DNA of 64,000 nt from Cololabis saira (taxonomy: Eukaryota; Chordata; Actinopteri; Beloniformes; Belonidae): contig NC_084591.1 in the NCBI RefSeq assembly GCF_033807715.1, positions 30,678,090-30,742,089 of the forward strand, read 5' to 3'. Positions within the stretch are counted from its first letter, which is position 1; each line of letters begins with the position of its first letter. Below, piece after piece: positions 46,001 to 56,157 of this stretch. The notes beneath the pieces are model-generated. The model was not told the origin of the DNA and searched no databases. It saw nothing but the letters and a program-made list of their open reading frames with translations. The translations under genes were made by a program, and so were the position numbers.

Positions 46001-49000
46001 ACATGCATTAGCAGGAGCTAAGATCATCAGGATCCTGCTCAGAAACCTCAACAGATCTGTTTGCTTGTTGTTCCTGCAGAAAAGAGAAAGAACTGATGGA
46101 CGGAGAGCACCTCAGGATATAGTACTGTACCATTGGATCATTTGTTTGGTACCATTGACGGGACCCTGATTGATTGGAAATGCTCTGCTAACACGTTGAC
46201 TATTGCTGGGGGCGATCACTGAACCATTTGGATTGCTCTCTGGAGAAAAAGTTTAAGTTTCATGAAATTTTGTTGGAATTGTTCCCGCGGCTTGATGGGC
46301 CGTTCCAGGGGCCACTGCATACGTGACTGAACACCTGGGACCACTACTAGGACGATAAAATTGACAGGAATGCAGCTAGCGCGTCCATGTCAGCCCCGTC
46401 GGGGTTAAAAGTAGGTTATGACGTGGGTCCTGTATGGTTTCAGCATTTTGAGCCACAAATGGGAAGACCATGTGGGCCAAATATGTTGGACCCTTTAGAT
46501 GTTGGCTCGGTGGGGGAAGGGAGGGAGATTGACAGTTACAGACCAAGTCACTTGGAAACCACAGTCCACTTTTAAACACATATGGGGCCCACGCGTAAGT
46601 GGTAAAGTCTGTTTATATGTGATTGCTATTTGGTTTGAAGAAAATTAATTGTTGTACAGCTGAAACAGCAGCTGTCCTGATACAAATAAGCATTGCTGAT
46701 TTTTTAGAAAACTTTCCAACTTTTCTGCAAATCCTCACAGAAGAAAAGATTTTCATGTGCTGTCAGTAAGTTCCACACACTCACGCTCTCAGACCAGGGC
46801 AGTACGTGCGTACCTTGCTCATTCCCCACATCACATGCGTCCTCTGTGGGTCGGGCAGGCTGGAATGAAGGCAAATCATTAGCAGATAAAAGGACGTCTG
46901 CAGCCACCGTTGTGATGATTAGGGGTCTAACGCATTAATCATGCAGTACCTGTCTATACTGAGGACACTGCGAAAGGTGACTGATTCATCAAACACCGTC
47001 AGCATGTACACCTCATCTACGATGGCGTGGAGTTCATTTCTAATTCAAGGGAGAAAAAAGTTGATAAAAAAAAAAATATATATATAGACATAATTTCAGA
47101 GCAGTGTTGAAATCTTCAGTTTTACACTTTTATCTACTAAAAGAAAAAGAAAGCAACATAAATGAATAATGATCCTGTTAGCATCGGCTGTCAGTGTAAA
47201 AGCCTTGACATTTATGATACAACAGCTCTGTGCTTTGAAAGGTCTATGGAGGGAACTACTCTGGTAAAGATCATTCAGGGTGATATAGAGTAGTATTTGG
47301 CACAAAGGCCGCACTTGTCAATATGTTGATGGTTGAGAGGTGCGATAAACTGTATGACAAGGGAAAGAGATGACAGAAAGTGTCCGCCGTGACTCGGCAA
47401 ACAGGAGCCACGGGACCACAGAGCAGAAGGATTGCAGTATGAGATAACAGTGAGGCAAACAAACCTTTTGGCAAACTCCAGGAAGGCGATCATTTCCTTC
47501 AGAGTGTAGATCTCAGCCAGAGGATTGTGGGGGTTCATAAGAATAACAGCTCGAATGACCAAGCCCTTAAAGAAACGGGAAGGTTTTCAGTACATGTACA
47601 CCGTTGCAGTGTGACAAAAAGAGCATCCAAGGTGTGTGAAGTAATTCTATCTATCTTTAAATGTTCACTAAGAATAAAGTATGTCATGTGTCACCTCTTG
47701 CTTAGCCCTTTTCAGACCTTCTTCCAGCTTCGCTACCGTGAGGTGAAAGGGTCGGCCGTCCTTGCCATCAGCCTGTAAATAAACAGCAGCCAGAGTGAAA
47801 GACATCAACACTTCAAGGCAAGCCGACAGCTGACGCTAAACAGCAGCGTGAAAACAAACGTGATGCAAAGGTTAAAAAAGAGAAAAGAACTGCAACGAAC
47901 CTTTCAAAGGTCCAATTAGTGCACATAAATCAAGGCATGTTCCTACCTCACAATCAAGAGGGACGTGGAAGAGTTTTACATCGCTGTACAGATGCACATC
48001 CTCAGTGATAACCCCGTAGAAAGGCGTAGGAATAAGAACAGCGTCTATAGCACAAACATGTGATACGTACGTTGTGACTGATTTTAAAACAACCAACACT
48101 TGATACCACTTAAAACCTTACTATCAATCCTTTCCATTAATAACCCAGAAGCTAATTCACTAACCGAGTAACGTTCGCTGTTCTAAATGTGTCAGACAAA
48201 TATGCACAAATGAAAGGTTAATTTTGGATTTGGCGCTGAATAAGTTAGTTATTAATAATAATAAAGGCATTACATATGTTTAAATAGATATGGTGTCTCC
48301 AAATGCACTAAAGTAAATGCAATTCATGCAGCTGCTCAGATTTTTTTATCCTTCAATGTCTGGGCCATTTTACTGAAATCCCGTAAAAGGCAAAAAGGTC
48401 ATTATCCATTCTCTACTGCACTCACATTTGTATTCATGCTACATACAGGTGTGTGTGTAGATCCAATATACGGGCGTGTGAGCGAGCCTACCTTTAGGAT
48501 CACAGATTACTGCAGCTACACATGAGAAGAGGGAGCCACAGCCATTCATCACCATGACCTAAACAAACACACACACTCTACGTTATGACAGTCTCCGTTA
48601 AGACACTGAGACCTGATAAATACGCCACAAAGTCATCCACCTGCTGAAGCAACCCTCTGCTACGGCTGCCATTTATTTCCAGTCAGGATGCTGTTTCTGT
48701 CCAACTCGGTCTGTCCTTGTGACCTGAATAATTTTTCATTTGTGCAAGACTTTTTTTTTGTGGGGAAGCAGAAAGGCTGCATTTGTAATTAAATTTGACT
48801 AACTTGCGTTGCGCTATGTTAAATAAATTGAATCTTGGAGTGTTTATGTTCTAATAAAAATCTCATTTAGAGCTAAAGGGAAAAAAAATAATTTTGACGA
48901 ATGGTTTATTTTATTAATACATTTTAAAGCATTTCTCTTAAAAGATTTATTATATCGTCTCTCCTTTGTATTCTGTCAGCTTCAAAAAAATGCAAAGTAC

Positions 49001-51547
49001 ATTCTATTCACTTTCATAACATTAATGGGTTATAAATTGCGATATTTCCCTCTGCTATATTGCGCTCAGAAAGCTTAAAGCGCCAACAAATTGTAAGTTG
49101 ATACATTTTTTATTGCTGCTATTCATATGTTTTCCTCCAGTTCTCTTGGTTTTTAATATATTCAAATGACAGTAGCAACAAAGTTCTTTTAAGAGATTTG
49201 GCGCTCCAGCAATAAAAGCATGACGCTTCACTCACATTGTCAGCTCTCAGCGGCTTCGGGGAGCAGCAGTAGTGAGTCAGGAACTTTGAGACTTCGTCTC
49301 TCAGGCTGAAAAATTGCAGGATGGAGAGATTGTCGGGAAAGGTAATGTTTGCATTGAAATGCAATTACAAAATTGTAACCTCAATATAAGCCAGGTGAAA
49401 CGGATTAACATTTGAAATGAAAATAAAAGGTCATCTGAAGTATCTTACAAAGGATGTCCTGTCCAGTCTGAATACTGCAGCAAAGACGGGTCAACGTGGA
49501 GCATATCAGGCTTCGTCAGCTGCAGCAAAACAGAAAACGCATCATTATTATTACTATTATTACTATTCCAGGTTTCAATAAATAATTAGATTATTTATAA
49601 AAGAAGCTTATTTTTCTGCTTTCACATACTAAGAACTTGGTTTTGGACGACTGGATCACTGTGCATATGAACATGGCTTAGTGTTTACAAATAAAATCGA
49701 GAGAGGCTTCTACTGATAATGACGTAACCTCTTTTACCCAAATCTGTTTTTACTGTAGCGCTACTTCATTCTGGTGTCATAGGTCTTGCATACATGTAGA
49801 AGTGTTGCTGCACTAACACATGCCTGACACATGTCCTTTTTTAATCAACCTTTCAGGGGCTGTTCACCATCATGCCAGTATGTGGCTGCAAAATTGATCT
49901 TACTCGTGAATTGAGGAGATCATAGCATAGTTTGTTCTCACTGGTACCCAAGTTGAGTATACCCTGGAAAAAGAAAAGGAGCTGATTACAAATCCTTACA
50001 TTTTATTTCATTTTAAAGCCAGACACTACAGTATTTACAGCACGATGCACACTTACATCAGGGTTGTCTGAGTCGTGGTGTTTGTCTCTTCCATACAAGG
50101 CGAAACCCTCCTGAAGAATGCCTCGATGCTGTCGGATGCTGTTACCACGGGTCGACAGGTACCCACTATGGCCCGGAGCCTCTGGGCCTCCCAGTGTTGC
50201 CACAACATTCTGTGAGGCTCGGCAGGCTGTGATGGATGTGGGCCGCGACTTTTGTGTCTCCTGAGCGGGGACAGTCTCTCCTGCTGGAGCTTCTGCAGGT
50301 GGCTGAGACGAAGATGATGGGACTGAAGGGGTGGCAGCGGTCATCAGAGAGGTCGCCTGATGAGCTGAGGGTGAGGCAGGGGGATCAGTCGCCGTCGTGG
50401 CCGCGGGGCCCCCCTGTCTGACAGCTAAAAGCGCCCCTGTGAGCATGCTGAACAGGCGGAGCTCATGCTCCCGTTCCTGCTCCGCCCTCCTCTCCTCCCG
50501 CTGTTCTCTGCGCTCCTCGGCCTGCAGTTCTCGTTCCAGGCGTGCTTCCTCCAGAGAGAGAAAACGCTCCTCTGCAGACTGCTGCCACGTCAAAAAGCTG
50601 GCCAGGGCTTTATCCAGGCTCCCCTGACCACCGCATCGACCATTGTTATGGGCCCATGATGCCTTGCCAGCCCGTCTACGCTTCCTGTGTCTCGCAGAGA
50701 TGGAGGGATGGGAAACATCTGCACTGGGCTGCCCAGACTTGTTTTCTGCTGGAGGAGCACTGGAAGCGTGGGTGCCAGCTGATCCACAGCCAGCAATGTT
50801 CAGGTCACTGAAGCCTGGAAATGTAAAGAAGAAATATTACTCAAGACATTCTAAACGAATATATAACTACCGATATCAATAACTTTATTATTTGGACTAA
50901 CAACCTGCGGGGGACATTCTTGCATTTGCTGAGTTCTCAGATTGACCCAGTGCTTCTTCTGGACCCAGCAGAGATTGTTCATCAGTTTCCTGCTCTTCTC
51001 CAGATCCGTAGTACATCTCAGGGGGTGCGACACCTGAGCTCAGCATTTTCTCCTCCACATCCTCACATTTGATGTCCAAGGGGTCTCCATGTTTAGGGGG
51101 TTGGCCAAACAAAAACCCCCCTGCGGAGACCGGGCCAAACGAGCCCGAGGGAACTCCTTGCAGATACGTCTCGGGCCCCCCCGGGCCCTGAAACACCTGC
51201 TGAGCCACCACGGCCCCTCCCAGAGAGGAGTAAGTGATGTTCGGCCGGTTGGACAGCACTCTGTCCATCACGTCGTAGAACTTCCAAGTCCTCATCTTGT
51301 GGTTGTCCTTGATGCGCCGGTACTCCAGCTTCATCTTCTTGATCTTCTCCCGGCACTGGTCGCCCGTGCGGTAGATTCCCTTCTCGCGCAGGACGTGGGC
51401 GATGCGGTCAAAGACGCGCTGGTTGCGCAGCGAGCTCTCCAGCTCGATCTGGACCGACTCGTCGGACCACAGCTGGAGCAGCTCCACGATCTCCGGGTCC
51501 GTCCAGTTGCTGCCTCTCTCGTGCCTTCGGCTGCGAAAGTCCATCAT
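43089..51547 (-). CDS. accs: ACC synthase homologue with N-terminal trihelix Myb/SANT-like domain (15 exons)
   Basis: A PLP enzyme of aminotransferase fold type I. Exons: 50905-51547, 50057-50814, 49904-49963, 49449-49519, 49236-49305, 48492-48558, 47947-48044, 47695-47772, 47465-47565, 46950-47039, 46814-46859, 45763-45904, 45425-45567, 45119-45260, 43089-43507. All phases match; total 975 aa. Residues about 13-100 are a trihelix Myb/SANT-like domain (three spaced Trp/Phe helices, QCREKIKKMK). About 289-346 is an Arg/Glu coiled coil, then a Ser/Pro/Ala linker. From 468 the enzyme starts with GILNLGTSENKL. PLP Lys is K694 (MSKDF); VDEVYML, NPLAEIY and GWFRVVF supply the other active-site positions. 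The Tyr of plant DYHG is Trp (DWTGHP). The human homologue is reported not to make ACC, so the substrate is unknown. The tail after the enzyme core is long, about 125 residues. The trihelix join is discussed in the findings. Confidence 0.9.
43695..44077 (+). mobile_element. L1/Swimmer-like LINE 3' end with 16-bp target-site duplication
   Basis: AAATACTGATGCTGCA at 43695-43710 is repeated exactly at 44062-44077. Between them the DNA reads, in frame from about 43711, SSNHWIREVMAHLKLEKIRY and then TVRGSTETFYRIWQPFLNF. This is the C-terminal end of an L1-type ORF2, followed by a stop, a T-rich 3'UTR, AATAAA at about 44038 and a short A tail. It is a heavily 5'-truncated insertion, sitting in the last intron of accs in antisense orientation. 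Confidence 0.85.
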
Positions 51548-51600
51548 AGGACGGGGTTTCTGCAACACGGGAGGAGACGCGCACCCTTAATTCAACTTCA
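51548..51600 (-). promoter_or_regulatory. Probable accs 5'UTR splice acceptor and CpG-rich first coding exon edge
   Basis: On the minus strand a pyrimidine tract ends in GTTGCAG just before 51559, 12 bases upstream of ATGATGG. The first coding exon may therefore be preceded by a 5'UTR exon that I cannot place. Alternatively transcription begins close by, since 51100-51570 is notably CpG-rich. Two adjacent ATGs (51547 and 51544) are possible starts; the second has the better context (A at -3, G at +4). Confidence 0.4.
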
Positions 51601-51807
51601 GGGGGCACCACAAACAAACACTGAATTTACTAGTTTATATTTTTAATGTAGTCGGTTATTCAGGGGCGTCAATTGGGTATGAAGGTATGGCAGCTGCCAC
51701 ACCTTTGCTTCAAGGGTTAAATGTAAATGTTTGTTTTTTTAAATACATTTATGGAATAACTACAAATGCAAATAAGAACAACATGATCGATTTCACTAGT
51801 TATTATA

Positions 51808-52219
51808 CACTGCAAAAACTCAAAATCTTAACAAGAATATTTGTCTTATTTCTAGTTTAAATGTCTAATTTTTAGTCTCATTTTTTTTTTTTTAAATCTC
51901 ATTACATTTAAGACAAGACTCAAAAACAACCATTTTCACCTGTTTCAAGTAGATTTTCACTTAAAATAAGTAGAAAAATCTGTCAATGAAACAAGATTTT
52001 TTTGCTTGTAATGAGAAGATAAATCTTGTCCCACTGGCAGATTTTTCTACTTATTTCAAGTGAAAATTTACTTGAAACAGGTGAAAATTGTCAAATAACA
52101 AGTTATTTTTCTGGTAATGACTCTTGTTTTAAGTTTAATGACATTTTTTGACTAAAAATGAGACATTTTAACTAGAAATAAGACAAATATTCCTGGTAAG
52201 ATTTTGAGTTTTTGCAGTG
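51808..52219. mobile_element. Palindromic MITE, CACTGCAAAAACTC ends (412 bp)
   Basis: The left end CACTGCAAAAACTCAAAATC is matched in inversion by the right end, GATTTTGAGTTTTTGCAGTG. Most of the body is also inverted: TTACAAGC/GCTTGTAA-like blocks, ACCTGTTTCAAGTAG versus CTACTTATTTCAAG, and ATTTGTCTTATTTCTAGT versus ACTAGAAATAAGACAAAT. There is no coding content. I found no clear target-site duplication, so the superfamily is not assigned. It lies 250 bp beyond the first accs exon. Confidence 0.85.
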
Positions 52220-52778
52220 AGTGAGACTGCATTTGAAAAAATTCCAATTTTCTTGACCACACAGATAAACTACATAGAGACTTCTGTGAGAGTATCTGCT
52301 GGACGTGTTGATTGATACTCTAGTTCAGTTCTGTGACTCGTCACCTTGCCATACCTTAGTTTCCACTGAATTGACTCCACTGCGGTTATTACAACAGATA
52401 AATATAAACACAGTGATGTGTGTACTGTACCCACTTGTGCTCCCTCTCTCTCTCCGTAAATCAAAAGTGCTGTCAACTCTGATGTGGCATCCGCGCAGGT
52501 TGATAAAACCCTGGTTTCGACAGGTTCGGGGTGGCACGGCTTTGTTCCGGGGAGGGGGGTGAAATGTGCAGGTCTTACTTGCACTAAAAGCAAATTTGTA
52601 ACAACATAAAAATGGGGAATAGACGCGTTCGCGTACATAAATATCTACATCCGGGTTGACGGCACATGCGTGCTGTCCTTATTCCGGGATAACTTTGGCC
52701 CGTGTTAACAGAGCTGCTGGAAGCGGGCTGCGTTTCACTCGTACCAGGCTGTAGCGGGGTAGACACGACCATGCGAGT

Positions 52779-52868
52779 AGCAGCGACGCGGAGCCTACGC
52801 CGTAGGCTACGGCGTAACCGACGGCGTAGGCTCTGCGTTGGTGTAACGCGGAACCACAAATCAGCCTT
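52779..52868. mobile_element. Palindromic MITE-like element, copy 2 (left arm truncated)
   Basis: It shares with 3018-3150 the blocks GAGCCTACGCCGTAGG, GGCGTAGGCTCTGCG and TAACGCGGAACCA, ending in CAAATCAGCCTTT. The outer part of the left arm is missing or replaced. Confidence 0.75.
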
Positions 52869-53071
52869 TAGTCTTATGTGTGAGTTTGGTCAATGTCCAC
52901 TAGATGGCAGTCACGTATAGTTTACACGAGTCGCACTTAAACCTGTCGGCGAGAACGCGAGTATGTTTGATTCGGGCACAGGCGTCGCCAGGAAGCCGTT
53001 TGTTACAAGTTAGTTACAGTAATGACTAAAACTAAAATGAACATCGGTCCAAATAACACAATTTTGCAATT

Positions 53072-53260
53072 GAATGAATGAATGAATGAATGAATGAATG
53101 AATGAATGAATGAATGAATGAATGAATGTATTTATTTTGAACATGTATATAAAAAATAAAAATAAACAGTAACATCTTCATATGCACAAAAAAAAGGAGA
53201 AGGAAGAAGTAGGCCTATACATTTTTTCCTAGTTCCTACCCCTTTATAACTCTATGAATT
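53072..53260 (-). repeat. LINE 3' end with (ATTC)n tail
   Basis: 53072-53127 is an (AATG)n run. The adjoining 53128-53260, including TATTTATTTTGAACATGTATA and CCTAGTTCCTACCCC, resembles, on the minus strand, a fish LINE 3'UTR that ends in (ATTC)n. The tandem run is certain; the LINE assignment is from memory. Confidence 0.5.
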
Positions 53261-53800
53261 TACATTTTATCTACAAAATATCCATATAAATATAGTCTAT
53301 ATAAATACTACGTAAACATGCCTATTATTACTACATAATTATCCATATAAGTTTATAGAAAATGTAAATATTACATAAATATTATATCAATATATAGAAA
53401 ATACAAATATTATATAAATCTATATAAATATACACTATATAAACTACATAAATATCCCTATAAATATATATATGATACATACATAATAAATATATAACAT
53501 ATATTACATAATTATAAATATCCCTCTCAACATATAATATATACTACATAAATATCCACATAAATATCTAAACATGTCTTAAGCAAGTATAATATACAAT
53601 TTTTTCCTATTTTATTTGTTTATCACACTCCTCGTTAACCCATTTCCTCTTCCATATACCTGTTTTTAAATCATTTTTGTATCTCTTTTCAAACAGATTT
53701 ATGTTAGTACTATGTTAGTAGTAGTGTATATTAGTACAATAAAAAAAATAATCGGGACTGTAAATATTTACGTATATAATAAACATTTATATCACATATT
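53261..53800. repeat. Degenerate AT-rich tandem array
   Basis: Irregular repetition of ATATAAATA, CCATATAA and ACTACATAA blocks over about 300 bp (53270-53570), followed by AT-rich single-copy sequence. No coding potential. Confidence 0.6.
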
Positions 53801-53811
53801 GTGATATTGTG

Positions 53812-54224
53812 AAAGCAAGGTAACGTAACTAAAAGAAAAAGAAGATCCAAAGCCAATTCAAATAGGATGAATTAATATGGCAAAAGCTTGTTGACAAAGA
53901 ACACATTAAAGTATGAAAATCAATACTTGTGATGAAAAAAGACTTCTGTGTGCTAAAATCAATATTTTTGTATAAATATTGGCTCTACATGCTCTTTGAA
54001 GTTTTCTGGTAACAACTGTCTGTGCAGTTGCTTGTACTGAACTTGTTTCCCTTGTAACTTACATCAGTGCACCCTGTTTTGTTCTTTTATCTCTCTTATC
54101 TCTCCCAAGACTTGTTTCTTTTTTTACAGTGTTTTGATTCAGACATGTAATAAATAAAGTGTTTTAATAAGACTAGAGGAAAAGCCGATCAGCCCAGCAC
54201 TCAACAGTGAATCTGCATTTTAAT
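53812..54224 (+). repeat. 413-bp dispersed repeat, copy 1
   Basis: Nearly identical to 58133-58545, with only a few substitutions visible (for example AAAGCTTG/AAAGCCTG and AATAAATAAAG/AATAAATATAG). Both copies start AAAGCAAGGTAACGTAAC and end TCTGCATTTTAAT. A polyadenylation-like AATAAA near the 3' end suggests an LTR or the 3' end of a retroelement; the family is not recognised. Confidence 0.9.
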
Positions 54225-54250
54225 TTTTAATTTAATTTAACTTAATTTTA

Positions 54251-54251
<1 letters not shown>

Positions 54252-54300
<49 letters not shown>
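54252..54300 (+). repeat. (GAT)n microsatellite 1
   Basis: About 16 perfect GAT units directly downstream of the 413-bp repeat copy 1. Confidence 0.97.
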
Positions 54301-54303
<3 letters not shown>

Positions 54304-54449
54304 TTTTTAAACTTGTTTTTTTTACTATTGTCACTGTATTTCTTGCTCTGTCAGGCGACCTTGAATGTCATGAAAGGCGCCATATAAATAAAATGTATTA
54401 TTATGATGATGATGATGTATATAATAAACATTTATATCACATATTGTGT

Positions 54450-55039
54450 TTTAAATATAATATTACACATGATAAATATCATTAAGAGATCAATAAAACG
54501 TAGAAGCCACTATTTTTCACGTATTAATAGGCTTACTCGGTAATATAGACTTAAAAGTGGATAACGTGACCTAATGTGAGTTAGTGCCAGTTCTTGGCTG
54601 CATATCGCTACGAGCCGCCCGTGTTCAGGTCCTCGGTGCAGCAAATCAAGTAGCCCCCATAATCCACTGGGCTCCTAACATGACGTATTTCCTGGAGAAA
54701 GGGGATTGTGGCACTTTGTTGTCATCTCCAACCAATAGTAAAACGCTACATTGTATTGGTCGTAGTCGTTTATTCTCTCCCCCGTTTTTCATCCGTGAAT
54801 TCAATCACCCACATACTCAATTAAGCTTAGCACGACCTAACCGGTATTATAAAAGAAAAAAAAATTGTGAAAAGCTTGAAAGCTTTAGGAAAAAAAAAAA
54901 AAAAATACTGAGAGCGCGACTAGTCAAATGTATCCACGGTTGTGGCAAGTTGTTGGCGAATGACACGCCAGAAGGGATAGTTTAAATTCAGCACTTTTTA
55001 AAAAGAGAAATGTTTGCGTACAGGTAGCGTTTTTTTCAC
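54450..55039. other. Non-coding DNA with a TATA-like motif
   Basis: TATAAAAG at 54848-54855 on the plus strand could be a TATA box. A 133-codon open frame, 54584-54985, overlaps it but has no recognisable motif and ends in a lysine run encoded by poly-A, so I do not call it a gene. Confidence 0.4.
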
Positions 55040-55185
55040 TTATCTCGTGGACGAAGTGGAGGACACACGCCGTCAGTAGATGTAAAGTTGAGAAGTGAAA
55101 GCTCGGGAGGAAGGGGAGTCTCCGCCCGGAGCAGATGATGTGCAGGCATGCTGCGTCCGTCCGTGCGGGCTTCTGACTCCTCCAG
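55040..55185 (+). other. Candidate CpG-rich first exon on the plus strand
   Basis: A CpG-dense patch (CTCCGCCCGGAG, TGCGTCCGTCCGTGCGGG) in AT-rich surroundings ends in CTCCTCCAG followed by GTATGCTG, a fair splice donor. This could be the 5'UTR exon of a gene whose later exons lie beyond the window. No partner exon is visible to the right, so it is speculative. Confidence 0.3.
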
Positions 55186-55604
55186 GTATGCTGTGGATAC
55201 TAACTCTTTGATTTATTGATTTTTTTAAACTAGATTTTATGAATTTCTCAGAAATTGAGAGAGTTGAAACAGTGGGAATATTCACGGAAAGCAATTGAGT
55301 TTCTCAGCCTTCAACAGCAGCCTTCACCAATCTTCCCAGTCAGGTGAATCTCTCACCAGTACCAGTTTTATTCCTTAAAACCTACTGTAGTTGGACCCTT
55401 TTTTTCTTTTTTTTTCTTTTTTTACCCGAGGAAACTAACAAAATAACCCCCGTCTTTCATCCAAGGCGCGCACGTCTCCCTGAAGTTTATAGTTGGTAAG
55501 ATGTTTGTTTCAACACTTGCATGTTTCTTATCGTTATCTGCAGCAGGGCTCGTATGACTCCAATTATTCAGATCCACGTTGTTTTTTTCTCGATTCACAG
55601 TCTT

Positions 55605-55716
<112 letters not shown>

Positions 55717-55939
55717 TAATCTTTCCTTTTTCTCTTTCAAATATTCATCCTGGAGTTTTTTCATTTGTCTTCTTTTCTAAAAAGAATCATTATTACGTGT
55801 GAATTGCAATAATATAATAATATTGCAATAAATTCCAGTTAAAGCAGCTCCTCAGGCAAAGAAGAAATTGTTTGCACCTACCCCTGCACTATTCTTCTTC
55901 ACACTGTCACGAAACAGCTACGTTTGTGCACATTTGAAC

Positions 55940-56157
55940 ATGATCACCAGAGGTGGCAAATCCGGCTTCAGAAAGTAAAAGTCCTACCATGTATTTGTTC
56001 TGCACATTCACTCAACCAGCTGATTCTAATCAGCACAGCTCTTCAGCCAGGTAGATGAGCTAATTAGTGAACTCACCTGGTTTTAGTGAATGGACAGAAC
56101 AAATATATGGCAGGACTTTTACTTTCTGAAGCCGGATTTGCCACCTCTGATGATCAC
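55940..56157. mobile_element. hAT-type palindromic MITE with 8-bp target-site duplication
   Basis: The element spans 55948-56149 and has long inverted ends: CAGAGGTGGCAAATCCGGCT on the left, its complement AGCCGGATTTGCCACCTCTG on the right, continuing through AGAAAGTAAAAGTCCT. It is flanked by ATGATCAC at 55940-55947 and again at 56150-56157. An 8-bp duplication and CAGAGGTGG ends are diagnostic of hAT elements. There is no coding capacity. Confidence 0.92.

Larger units (their letters stand above)
53772..54449 (+). mobile_element. Chimeric insertion flanked by a 32-bp direct repeat
   Basis: The 32 bases at 53772-53803 (starting GTATATAATAAACATTTATA) recur at 54418-54449. Between them lie a 413-bp repeat (53812-54224), a (GAT)n run (54252-54300), and a segment with AAAGGCGCCATATAAATAAA (about 54375-54394), typical of an L2-like LINE 3' end, closing with GATGATGATGAT. 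The arrangement fits retrotransposition of a composite transcript with a long target-site duplication. Confidence 0.6.

Noticed and set aside
51089..51646. 185-codon plus-strand frame opposite the accs first exon
   Set aside because: Shadow of the GC-rich trihelix exon; no splice context or motif of its own.
54584..54985. 133-codon plus-strand frame with a TATA-like motif inside
   Set aside because: The frame crosses poly-A runs (Lys tract) and shows no family signature; the TATA is within, not upstream of, the frame.
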